This document shows, in pieces, positions 48,160-59,189 of a stretch of DNA of 64,000 nt. Location: positions 777,307,864 to 777,371,863 of the forward strand of contig CM057338.1 of the NCBI GenBank assembly GCA_030015575.1, read 5' to 3'. The DNA is from Agapanthus africanus. Its lineage: Eukaryota > Streptophyta > Magnoliopsida > Asparagales > Amaryllidaceae. Position 1 is the first letter of the stretch, and each line of letters opens with the position of its first letter. Both the position numbers and the translations under genes were made by a program. The notes under the pieces were generated by a model that made no database searches, had not been told where the DNA came from, and saw nothing but the letters and a program-made list of their open reading frames with translations.

Positions 48160-50378
48160 TGTAGGGTTCCTAGGCACTCTAGTTAAGTCTCACAAGTGAT
48201 CAAACATGCACAAATCAAATTTTACGGGTGCCTACAAACCCGACTACGGATCGTTTACCAGATATTTAGGCGAAACAAGCAAACTAGTTAACATTTTAAC
48301 TAAGGGAACGGATATACAACCTTTGTAGATCCGGTCCACCACCTCCACGGCTCCGCAATGAAGTCCTCTCCGCTGTCCAAATCAAAATCCGGGCTCTAGC
48401 GTCGGCTTCGTCGGAGAATGGGCGGGCTTGATCGTCGGTTCGATGCCGAAGATGATCTACGTCGAGGCATCGCTAGATCAAGCTCCAACTTCACCAAGTC
48501 AAGAAAACTTGTGAAGGAAACACCCTATACTACTTGGCAAGAGGTAGAGGATGAAGAAATAGGAAGTGGGTAGACTTTAGTTTTGGATTTCTCACTAATT
48601 TTCATCACTTGCCATTGGAGTAGCAAGCTTTCTCTATGGAAGAAGAAGATGAAGAAGAAGAAGATGATATGATAAGTCTTAAATAATTAGATAAATAATT
48701 CAATACTTATCATACTTTCAACTATAGTTAAGTGTAGAGAATTAACATGGGTTAGTTAAATGGTTAGGGTTAAGCAAAATAACAAAAGAATGACTTAGTC
48801 AAAGTTTCAAGAAACTTCAACTAAAAACAAAACATACAACCATTCATTTATCTTTTTCCTTTTCCAAAATGAATAAATAAGAAAAAGATAAATGAATAAA
48901 TAATCAAAACCCTAATCATTAACTTAAACCATGGTTTGATTCTTTACACTTAACCAAGTAAGCATGTATCATCAAACATGATACAAACATGTGCACAAAA
49001 CTATATCGCATATACAATGTGTACAATTCAAGTGAGAAAATCCTTTTAAAGTGAACCAATACTAGTTAACGCAAAGTAATATATCAAATATATAAATATG
49101 CACTAAATCATTAAATCAACACTTGATTTAACGATCCGGTCATATCGGATATAACCGACTAGTATCATATGTATCGGCTTATCGAATCAATCCTTGATTC
49201 GATAACTAGGTTACATCGCATATAACCAATCGATACAATCATCGCGAGAATGGAATACGGTATCACATACACGCATTATTCTCGGTCCCGCACATATCAC
49301 ATATGCGCTCCTATTTCGTTTCGCTTGAGCCAGGAAACCTCTGTGTAGGACTCTAAAGACTCGTCAATACGCCGGCAGCAGATGATGATCATATCAAACA
49401 CCCACAAGCCGCAAGCGGTCTGCTAAACGTAATGGCCACCCGGGTATTGAGCGATCAGAAGATCGACGAGCAAGCCCGCTCACACTCCTGTGAATCCAAC
49501 CAGTAACACTTACCGTACAGTCCGGTCTGTTCGTCTGATATGTCGCATATCTCGCCTAGGGGTGGTAAACGTCAGACCCCAGTAGCTCGATAAGTCATGC
49601 CGACTTGAGGTCCATAACATTCGTGAAACTAGTGATAACTCTTACCAGTATATCACTGCAACCCTGGCCAGGGATTTCCTGTTATGGCCAGTCGAGCATA
49701 GCACAACATCAACCCCCAATACCGGGAGAGACGAATCCCCTCCTATCGCTCATTGCCTCCATGTGAATCGGGACTGTACCCAAAAACCACCTGTTTGCAC
49801 AACTCAGTAGAGCCGTGGTAGGGTGGAAATCAAAGCACAGTGGGAGACACACAAGACTCTATGACGATCTCGGGTCAACAGACTAAGCTGTACCAGTGTC
49901 ACCAGAGAACTGCCATCTAACGTGAGGTATAATACCATCTGGGAGTTCTCGGCGAGTCCGTTCAGTGTACCCAGTCTCCACTGAGCACCCGCATACCATC
50001 TTCGATGTCAAACACCAATGGATATGGGATCATCCATCGCCCATCGCATGGGTCGAGAAGATATGCGCTAGTCTACTCTGGAATATCGATCCCCCGTCTC
50101 GATATTCCCACGACTAGGAACAATGAAGGATGTACTCACTGACTACCCAGGCCCCACTAATATGATCTTCATCATAGTCCTGGAAGTCGAGTACACATCC
50201 TAAGGGCTTTATCAACATGTAATCAGAGAGACAGAAAGTATACATGTTAAGATAAAGAGCAACCAGATAGCGTACTATCATGTCGAGCAAGAAAGTCATT
50301 CCTATATATGTCCCAGCATCCACTACAATATACATCCAATGTACAGTATTGGCCTCTAGGGCATACATATAACTAACA
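48160..50378 (-). repeat. 5' LTR of D
   Basis: Partner of 39975-42193, same length, about 16 differences by hand count. The GAA/GAT microsatellite is at 48638-48668. Confidence 0.95.
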
Positions 50379-53074
50379 TGTATAGCACCCCCGCAGTCCG
50401 TGGTGATGTATACGAATACGTATACACACATATATATTGATTATTTATTATTGAGGTTATTGATGATAAAGATAGATTTTAGGTGTGAATAGATAGGTTT
50501 AGTGTTGCGAGACCCTAGAGTAGAGGTTGCACCATATTTATACACACCCATACTTGCATACATTTTTCTTCATATGTGCTTATATGGGGTTATATAGTTA
50601 TGTGTTCACATAGGTATGGGACTATGTGTTCATATACTGGATTTAAGGATAGTACTTGGGATCTGAGCTGAGTCGATGAGATTTGATTTGAGGCCGTGAG
50701 ATCGGTGATCTGACAGGGTTCGTATTTGAGATATGACATGACGTTGTAGAGGGTCCTTTGACATAGTGTTTCACACACGTGCATCCATACGTAGGTGGTA
50801 TCAGTATTGTACTAGACGTAGGTCACTACCCCGATCATGATATTTGATAAAGAGGATACCAGATGAATAGTATGACGAATGTGATATTGACCCGTACCCA
50901 GATTTGGGATGCCGTACGACGGATTTACGTACGAGCTATATATATTTATGATTGATCCGCACTCTTGACTTGGGATGTCCGACTATAGATATGTTATCGG
51001 AAATGATATTATTGAGGCGGGATAACCGACTATACATATACATGTATGTATATGTATCGACTCAGATGATAGGCGGTTTCCTTACCTATAGTTCAGCTTG
51101 TTAGTTCAGCCGTATAGTTTAGTGTAGTTGTTAGATTAGATTAGACTCCTACCTATTTCAAAACTAACGAATCGTGGGTATTTTAAAAGACAGCCCAAGG
51201 GATCCTACGGATATTTCAAAAGACGTATCCTTTCTTAAAATCACCGTAGCCCTTATTTTCAAAACCCCACGATTCGTGTTATTTCAAATGGCACCATTGT
51301 TTAGTATTTAGCTCCCGCTCATTATGGTTGCTCGCTCCGCATCGCATACTTACATTGTTATTTCATATTGCATTGTTGATATTATGCTGTTAGGACACCA
51401 GCACCATTACCGATGATGCGTATGTACCACGTACACTTACTTGCCGGCTCACACACATCTTCATCGGTAATTGCCATGTCACGTACACCTTAGAAAATAT
51501 TATTGCTTGACTTAGCTTGTTAGTTAGTAATTTGACATGATATTAGTGTACCTGCTTTACATATGCCAGCTTAACATTATAGTTATTACTTGTCACTTCA
51601 TGCATACTGTTATTCATTGTTATGCCGCATTCATGGTTTTACATGCTATTGGTGATTTGGATTCGGATTTCCATGAGATTTTCTGGATTTGGGGGGAAAA
51701 ACCGCAAAAACATAAATAAACCTTTTCTCTCTTTTAAAATAAAAAGTGCGGTTTTTCCCATGATGTATGAGTCGTCCACCATGAGTTTGCTGATGGATTT
51801 CGAGACCCGATTCGAGGAGACGGATGAACCGTTTCGGGTACATGGTGGACCCGGTAAGGTACCCCGGGGCAAGAAGCGCGTGATGATGACGATGTGATCC
51901 TGGCAGGGGAGCACTACCTACAGGTGATTTTACCCGACGCGTCGGATATCCGGAGGATACCGTCGTGGTCTTGAGATGGATGGTAGGGGCCGGTCTGGAC
52001 TGACGGCGCCCTAGATATTGTGATTGAGACATTGAGATTTCGAGATATTGAGGTACAGAGACTGTGATACAGAGATATCGAGATATTGGGATTACGTTTT
52101 GTGCTGATGCTAGGCACTGTTTTATGCTGATTTCATTATGATACCTCATTTTAAAAATACAAAGGAAATCTCACTAAGTTATGGAAACAGTTCTTCATTT
52201 ACATGTATTCTGTTTTCATGCATTCATACCTCATTCATATGATATATTGCTACCTGAGGCACTGACACGGGCACATGAGATTACACTCGGGTTAGATATT
52301 TACCCTAGCCTTGTTATAGGCTGCATGTTATATACTTTTTTTGAGGATATATTATGATCGTATGACCTAGGATTGCGTCATACATGCGATTTCTGTGTGT
52401 AGATGTTTTTCTATTCACGAGTTGGCAACTCACCCCCGTTGTGCCCCAGTTTCTTGCAGGTTTGCCGTACAGGTTTCATTACGGCTTTGCGGGCTCAGTT
52501 TCATTCGGGTGACTTGCCAGTAGGTGGGTTTTTCTTGTATCGTACCCATCCTATTACCTTGTATAATATTATTCCGTTGTATCTAGTAAATTGCATCAAC
52601 CAAACATGTATTTATTTTGAGATAGAGACCAGTGATGTTATTCCTCGACCTTAGAGTCGCGCGTCATTTTTCTGCGGTTTTCTTGTGGATTTGAGTTTCC
52701 TTTTGAATTTTGATCCTCGCCGTCGGCGTTGTATATTATATTGCTTGTGTGGTTGTGACCGTCGATTGACGAAGAGCTAGCTCCCGCTTGGGGATGCCTT
52801 TTTATTGATTTCGTATACTATTCATGTTGTATCCCGTTTGGGAGCCAGTATTTACAAAGGAGACTCTGCCGAAATTTTCAGTAAATTTTGATGTTCTTAA
52901 AAACCGCATAATTCGGCTTATGCTATTAAAACTACTTATTTAAATTGGTTTTCCTTCACTCTACTACTTTTCTTGGTTTGCATTTCTGGGTTTTCGGCTT
53001 ACTTGGATTACGTACGCCTCGAGACGTTTCGTAGTTTAAGTGCCAGTCATGTTCCGTACTTTCGGGACGTGACA
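50379..53074 (+). repeat. 3' LTR of C, second part
   Basis: Continues the LTR after D and matches 32490-35189 at about 99%. It ends GGGACGTGACA, followed by the target copy AGTAG at 53075-53079. Confidence 0.93.
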
Positions 53075-53079
53075 AGTAG

Positions 53080-53641
53080 GCAATCTCATCCGCCCGAGAG
53101 ATACTACGGTTTTCTCATAGACGAGGATAGAGAGGATTGCACTATGGATTATGGTGAGCCTACTAGCTTCCAGCCAGCCATTCAGAGCGGCGACTCGGTA
53201 AAATGGCTTGATGCAATGCGGGCCGAGATGGCGTCCATGTACACCAACAAAGTTTGGACTTTGGACATTGCACCAGAAGGGGTAAAACCCGTAGGCTGCA
53301 AATAGATCTTCAGAAAGAAGATTGGTGTAAATGGGCAGGTTGAGACCTATAAAGCTAGACTTGTTGCAAAGGGTTTTCGTCAAAGACCTGGTTTGGACTA
53401 TGACGAGACCTTTTCTCCAGTGGCTATGCTGAAATCCATTCGGATCTTTCTTGCCATTGCTGCCTTCCACGATTATGAAATCTGGCAGATGGACGTAAAG
53501 ATGGCTTTCCTAAATGGAAATTTGGAAGAGTGCATCTATATGGATCAGCCAGAGGGATTCATTCAGAGTGGGAGCAGCGGTAAAGTGTGCAAGTTGCTAA
53601 AGTCCATCTATGGACTTAAGCAGGCATCGCGGAGTTAGAAC
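53080..53641 (+). pseudogene. Fossil RT segment of B between C and E
   Basis: The region carries the linker PPERYYGFLIDEDRED and then the copia RT start: VWTLDIAPEGVKPVG, GFRQRPGLDYDETFSPVA, then MDVKMAFLNGNLEECIYM with a conserved Asp, and LLKSIYGLKQASRS. It sits between the target copy of C and that of E (AGAAC, 53637-53641). It has a small number of breaks. Confidence 0.88.
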
Positions 53642-54729
53642 TGTTGGAGATAGTGCCCTCAGAGTCAATTATTAGGTCACAGGTACGTGATTGTAATGAT
53701 TGAGGGAGGACCTATCCCGGTAGGACAGTCTTACTCGAGATGATAGTATGCTATCTGGTTTACCTTTATCATCGTGTACTGCTTTAGGTGACATGACACG
53801 TCGCTATTACATGTTGATAGAGCCCATAGGATTCTTGCTTGACCACCAGCAGTATGAGGGCGATCATATAAGTGGGAGCTGGGGGTCTACAAGCATATCC
53901 TTAAAAGGTCCCTAGTCGTGGGAGTTTCGAGACCGGGCATCGATACTCCATTAGTAGACTAGTGTATACAGTCGAGACCCCGACGAGGGGCGGTGGCCGG
54001 TCTCACAAGCCACTGGTGTCTGTTGGATCACCTAAGATGTATACAGGTGCTCATTGGGTTATGAGTACACCGGACAGGACTCGCCGGGAACATGCTAGTT
54101 GGTCATATACCAGACGTCAGATGGCAGTTCCCTGGTGACATGTGTGCAGGTTAGTTCATCGACCTGGGGATCGTCATTTGTCTCGTGTGAGTTCCCACTG
54201 TACTTTGATTACTACCCTACCACGGCTCAAAGGAGTCGTGCAAACAGGTTTTAGTTGGGTACAGTCCCGAGCCACATGGAGGCAGTGAGCGTATCTTCAG
54301 GGGTTCGTCTCTCCCGGTATTGGGGGTGAGGTCGTGCTGTGTCTAGGAGAGCCATTACACAAAGTCCTTGGCCAAGGCAAGGAGATTTACTGGTAGGTAT
54401 TCCAGTAGTATCTCAGGGTGTTCTGGGCTACACTCCGACACGACTTGTACCGCTTTTGGGGGTCTGACTTTTACCAACCCCCTAGGCCCGCCATGCGATA
54501 CTCATAGACGAACGGACCGGACTGCACGGATATTGTCACTGACAGGCTCAGTTGGGTGTCGGGGTGAGCTTCCTCATCGACGTCCCATTTGGTCAGTACC
54601 TGGTAGCCCGTCACGTATTGGCTTATACCTCTGACGTGCTAGTGGTTAAATCCACAACCAAGGTGTTGACGAGTCTTTAGAGTCCACCACACTTTCAGTT
54701 ACTCAAGTTTCGGGCGAAACGCTGTAGAG

Positions 54730-54882
54730 GCCGTATGGAGATATGGCAGGGTCCGATCAGATACGTGCGGTATTGCACGGATCAGGATCGGACGGTTTGT
54801 ACTGGTAGCCGTATGGTTATATGGCAGGGTTCGATCAGATACGTGCGGTATTGCACGGATCAGGATCGGACGGATATTACTA
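54730..54882 (+). repeat. Tandem duplication (78 bp period) in the LTR of E
   Basis: Both copies start GCCGTATGG and contain GATCAGATACGTGCGGTATT and CACGGATCAGGATCGGACGG. G has one copy (about 4169-4245). The second LTR of E has the same pair at 62704-62856, so the duplication predates the insertion. Confidence 0.88.
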
Positions 54883-55098
54883 GCCGGCTTTGGTTTAAGC
54901 CGGTCCTAGTTTAGTACAGTGTAGATTTTGTCTCTTTGCATTTGTATCCGGACGGAATACAGATGCGGGTGTGTATGCACAGTATCGGGGTTTTCCTGTA
55001 ATTTATTACGGGACCAGTTTTCTGGAGTTGCCAGTTTGCATTCCGTTCCGGCCAGTTTTCCTTTGTTCTTTCCCGGCCGGACTTTTCCGATGGAGGGG

Positions 55099-55122
55099 GT
55101 TATTTGCAATTGTGCAAATAAC
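55099..55122 (+). repeat. Perfect 10 bp-stem palindrome in the LTR of E
   Basis: GTTATTTGCA, loop ATTG, TGCAAATAAC; repeated at 63073-63096 in the other LTR. The LTR of G has a slightly imperfect form. Confidence 0.85.
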
Positions 55123-55882
55123 ATTTGTGGAGGGGGTTTCTTGTAAAAGATTGATTATGATAGCTATCATTATCTTTTCCACCATGCTTTTGTTTTTATT
55201 TGTGACATGAAAGGGTATGGTTTGAAAAAGGTAAAGCATGGTTGTATGTTTTCTTGTCTCTTGATGTGGTCACCTCTTTCATCTCCTACACTCACCTCCC
55301 TTCTTATGGTTGGCATTCTCACTTCCTCCACCATAATGATTCATTCTCACTTGAGGAAAGAAAGAACACTAGAGAGAAGAAAAAGAATGAGAGAGTTCAT
55401 CTTTATTTTTGTGAGGAATTCTTCATCTCCTTCTTCTTCTTGTTATGGAAAAATGAAAGCACCATTTTTCCTAACCCCATCCCTCCATCATGGCAACTAT
55501 CATAAACCCCAAAGTGAGACAAGTTTCCTACACTTCCTACAGCATATCTTGGACGCGTCGATTCGCCAGCTTCGCGTCCGAGTTGCCTCGGTATTGAGGT
55601 GGGAGCCCGTAAAAGCTACAGGCGATGTGGTGCCCCTTTCCGACGAGGAGGAGACGGACGAAGATCCCGCGAGGAGATCGGAGTGGAGATGAAGACCGGA
55701 GGACTTGGATCGTCGGTATACATCTCTTCCCTTTCTTATTAGTAGCTAGACTTGTTAATGGTTACGATCCGGACTTTAGTGCGCGGTGGTGCCGGTTTGC
55801 AAAGTCCGCAAAATTTAAGTTTATCACCGCTTCCGCATTCCGGCGTCGGATTGACGGCCGGGACGCCGCCGTGCACTTACAG

Positions 55883-55894
55883 TGGTATCAGAGC
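55883..55894 (+). other. Primer binding site of E (initiator Met tRNA)
   Basis: TGGTATCAGAGC, one base after the LTR end. Confidence 0.92.
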
Positions 55895-58186
55895 CTCGCC
55901 ATTAACTTAGTCTAGCTTTGTGTAATGTGTTTGCATTTCCGATCGATCAAAAAGTTCCAAAACTGCATTTTAGTTCGCATCAGTTTCTGTTGAAAATTTT
56001 TGGTCTCGAAAAATTTTTCAGGTTGTAAAATATTGATGTACTGGATAATCTAAGAGTTCTGTAAAAATTTGATGAAGTAACTCCACAGTTGGAGCGCGGA
56101 ACCGCCGCGAAAACCCCATTAGTGCGGCCCTTCCGCCGCGCACTATTCACATCACTTCACCATTTTTTTACAGAGGCCTTCTGGGCTTAAAATATGGGCT
56201 TTGGAATATTAAAGTTGGGCCAATTGTTTCTGTGAGTGCTACAGTTTTCTTTGGGGCCCACTTGTTAATTGTTTGATCAATCGGAAATTTTTTAAACACA
56301 TTTTTCACAGTATTTATATTATATCTGCGACCGTGAATGTCACTCGATCGGTAAATCCGGTCTAACTGCTATAGCCCGGTTAGACGGATTTGCGAACGTG
56401 ATTTTCACGTTGATGTTCTATGTATTTGCTGTGATGTTGCGGATCGGTCGGTGGGGATAGCCTGGATGCATGCTAGTACTGTGTTGTCGTATTATGTACA
56501 TTTGATATTGCGGGGCGAGCGTCCGACATGTGGACTGCCGTCACTGCCTGTTTGTATTATTATTTTGGGGCACGACCTGGTTGCGGTCGATGTACCCGGT
56601 GTTTGTATATTTTACTTTCTGTACTAGGATTACCCCGCGGTGGGGTGCACGGATGGCCGGGTTCTAGAAGGCAACAAGCCCGCATCTCATGGCATTGGGA
56701 CGGAAGGGGCTTCATTCCAGGATTGACGGGCTATTCGCCGCACTCGTAGGGGGTACAGGTTGACCCAGGAGGGGTGCCCAAGTTGCCGGATTCCGTGAAG
56801 TGCTGGGTGGTCCATTCACGGCGCTGAAGGGGGCTGCCTCGCTTCAGGTTTTGGCGGGTAACTTGCCGCGCCCGTAGGGGTCTAGGATTTCATTGCACAG
56901 GCTATCCACACGACCAGGGGAACGTCGGGTTTCAGCAGTGGCTCTGTGAAACCCGGGGATCCCAGATATCTGTATTGTTCTGTGATGCTGTTCATTCTCT
57001 GTGATGTTGCATTTCTATTCACGCCTTGAGCGAAATACTATATATTGGTATATATATTAGTAGATGTTGTATATGTTTTTCATCCGCGCTAGTCCAGTCC
57101 CCGCTCTGCCGTTAGTTAGCTAACCTAACGGGTGATGACGGGACCCAGTGGCGAATGCGGATGGCATATACGTACATCAGTATATTTTCGTTCTTTTTGG
57201 TGTGATCAATTGATGGGACTGCATTGATTCGGATCAATGCAAGTTAAAACAAACCTAATCTGATGTTGTTGGAACATTTTTCAAAAAGCTGTTATTGCAA
57301 GGACGTTCATTTCTGTTTTGCATCGTGGTATTCATTTGGAATATCCTGCTCCTCAGTCGACGAGGCAAGGGCCGAGATCCCTTCACCGGGAGTGACCCCT
57401 TGGACAAGAAGTTTGCGTCAGGGCATTAACTTCACTATAGCCGATTACTTTTGCTTTGCATCGTGGTATTCATTTGAAATATCCTGCACCCCATTCTACG
57501 GGGAAAGAGCCGAGATCCCTTCACCGGGAGTGACCTCTTTAGTAAAGGTTTTCGTCACTATATTTTTAAAAGCTATCCGTTCCTTCAACGATATCAAGTT
57601 CATTACGTTAAAGGTTTTCGCCAGAAACCATTCGTAGCCCTCCGTCGTTTCAGACGGGTAGCACGTAGTATTCATGCTATGTTTGTTGTACTTCGTCAAG
57701 GCATAGTGTATGGTAGCTGCTTGTTACCTTTCTGTTGCATAGATAGATGCGTTGGTTTGGGACAGTCGTACAGCCTTGTTGACCTTCGTCAAGGGCTTGT
57801 ACGGGTGGGTTCAAATTAACCTGGACAATGACGGGTGGAACTTGACATGTGACTTATGATTTGTTGACCTTCGTCAAGGTCATAAGAGCATGGGGCAGAA
57901 ATCACATCGGGAGTTTCAAAAGAACTGAAACTTGCCAGATATGCGCATACCTTCTGGAGTGTGATACCGTGAGCGGATTCCGTCACGTTATCATGCGATG
58001 AGAGTTGGATCCCGATTCCCACTGATGAGTTAGTTTACTCCTCGGGTGACCCCGACTAATTCTTCTTTCAGGTTTGGAGGAGAATTTGAGGTACAGTGGG
58101 AGGATTCCAGATTAGATAAATTGGTAACCATTCTGATCTAGGTTAGAGTGCACGCTGAGTGTTTCTTTTCTCTCTCTCTCTGGCAG
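55895..58186 (+). other. Long structured 5' leader of E
   Basis: Same order of parts as G: GC-rich inverted repeat (about 56094-56142), paired GGCGGG-type segments (about 56720-56760 and 56850-56885), doubled unit (57325-57536), three-hairpin array (57683-57879), and a pyrimidine tract ending GGCAG (58160-58186). No gene is seen. Confidence 0.8.
57683..57879 (+). promoter_or_regulatory. Three-hairpin array in leader of E
   Basis: Motifs at 57683, 57776 and 57861 (spacings 93 and 85). The first carries one change relative to TTGTTGACCTTCGTCAAGG; the other two are identical to it. Confidence 0.85.
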
Positions 58187-58280
58187 CGACCTTTTGACCC
58201 GACCCTAAGACTTTGACTCAGTGACCAAGTTGACCGAACCTTCTTAAACACCGGCTTTTGGATTGTCAGAGTTGCAAACC

Positions 58281-59076
58281 TCATTGCCACTCCTACTTTT
58301 ACCCTTTTCTCCAGGACACCCCGTTTTACTACGAACGTCCACTTCCATTGGACAAAACCATCGTATGGTTAGATACGAACTCGAAAGAATTTATTCGAGG
58401 ATGGTTTCCGGTTCTGGAGAAAACGGATAGGATTATTCAGTTGTCTTTTCCTTTTACCCTCTCTCAGGTTACGAGTACTCCTTGGTTTAGGGGTAGTACA
58501 CCTATTACGCAAATTGGATTGTCTTCTTCCAAACCTTAGGCTGGTGCCGACCGGTAGGGAATGAAGAAAACCAATTAGCATAACGATGGTGTGCAGAAGG
58601 TATTAAGTTCAGACAAAGCAAGGGATTAGTAGGAGGGCAAAGTAAATTGCAACAGATATTCACGACCAAACCAAATATTTCGTTACCACTCCCACATCAC
58701 CTTTGTATTTCTCCAGGACACTCCGTATCACTACGAAGATCCACAGTTTATTTGGATAATCCATCGTATGGTTATATACGAACTTGAAAGGAACTTCTTC
58801 CAGTTCGGGGATGGATCCTGGTTCAGGAGAAATAGGAATAAAGTACATTCAGGTGTCTTTTATCTTCACCTTCTCTCGTGTTGCGAGTGTTCCTAGGATT
58901 GGGACAGTACACCCATTATGCTTATTGGATAGTCTTCTTCCAAACCATAGGCTGGTGCCGAACGGTAGGGAAGGAAGAAAACCATTTGGCCTAAAAGGGT
59001 GTGCAGAAGGTAAAGACTAAAGACATATGAAGGGATTTGGAGAGGTGGCAAAGAACTATACGGTTACAGTCGTAAA
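58281..59076 (+). repeat. Tandem pair of ~400 bp units of unknown origin in E
   Basis: Unit starts lie near 58281 and 58680 (period about 399). Shared landmarks are TTTCTCCAGGACAC, CATCGTATGGTTA and GGCTGGTGCCGA. The two units are clearly diverged from each other, while unit 1 of E resembles unit 1 of G more than unit 2 of E, so the doubling is old and inherited. Confidence 0.8.
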
Positions 59077-59189
59077 TCTGGAAGAGGCATTACTAGGAAT
59101 ACCAGAATACCCCATCGAAACATTTCAATGTTTCAGTTTCACTGTGTACTGTTAATAGAAAACTGATTTCCCGATTAGATACTTACTCC

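Larger units (their letters stand above)
39975..50378 (-). mobile_element. Element D: Angela-like copia element of the A group, inside the 3' LTR of C
   Basis: Minus strand; both LTRs are 2219 bp (39975-42193 and 48160-50378). The flanks are CGTAT (39970-39974) and TGTAT (50379-50383), a target duplication with one difference, and the LTR of C reads on across it as judged from the intact copy near 32490. Hand count gives about 16 LTR differences (about 0.7%), perhaps 0.3 million years, younger than C as nesting requires. The ends look whole. The pol part is broken many times and no gag is recognisable. Confidence 0.94.
30700..53074 (+). mobile_element. Element C: Ty3/gypsy-type LARD with 4.5 kb LTRs; holds D in its 3' LTR
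   Basis: The LTRs start TGTAACGTTTTGAAAATCG and end GGGACGTGACA, the style of Tekay/Del-type chromovirus LTRs. The target duplication AGTAG lies at 30695-30699 and 53075-53079. The interior is only about 3 kb (35190-38167) and has no recognisable pol. Very long LTRs around a short, mainly noncoding interior match the class called LARDs, known from barley (Sukkula). The ends look whole. Hand-counted LTR difference is about 1.2%, perhaps half a million years. It must have relied on proteins from elsewhere. Confidence 0.92.
53642..55881 (+). repeat. 5' LTR of E
   Basis: Starts TGTTGGAGATAGTGCCCTCA and ends GTGCACTTACA. It is related to the LTR of G but carries an extra tandem copy of a 78 bp segment (54730-54882). 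The open frames (for example 55207-55692) recur at the same place in the other LTR and have no recognisable domain. Confidence 0.95.

Noticed and set aside
55207-55692. 161-codon open frame in the LTR of E, present again at 63181-63666
   Set aside because: It recurs only because both LTRs are copies; the G LTR does not keep the frame and no domain is recognisable.
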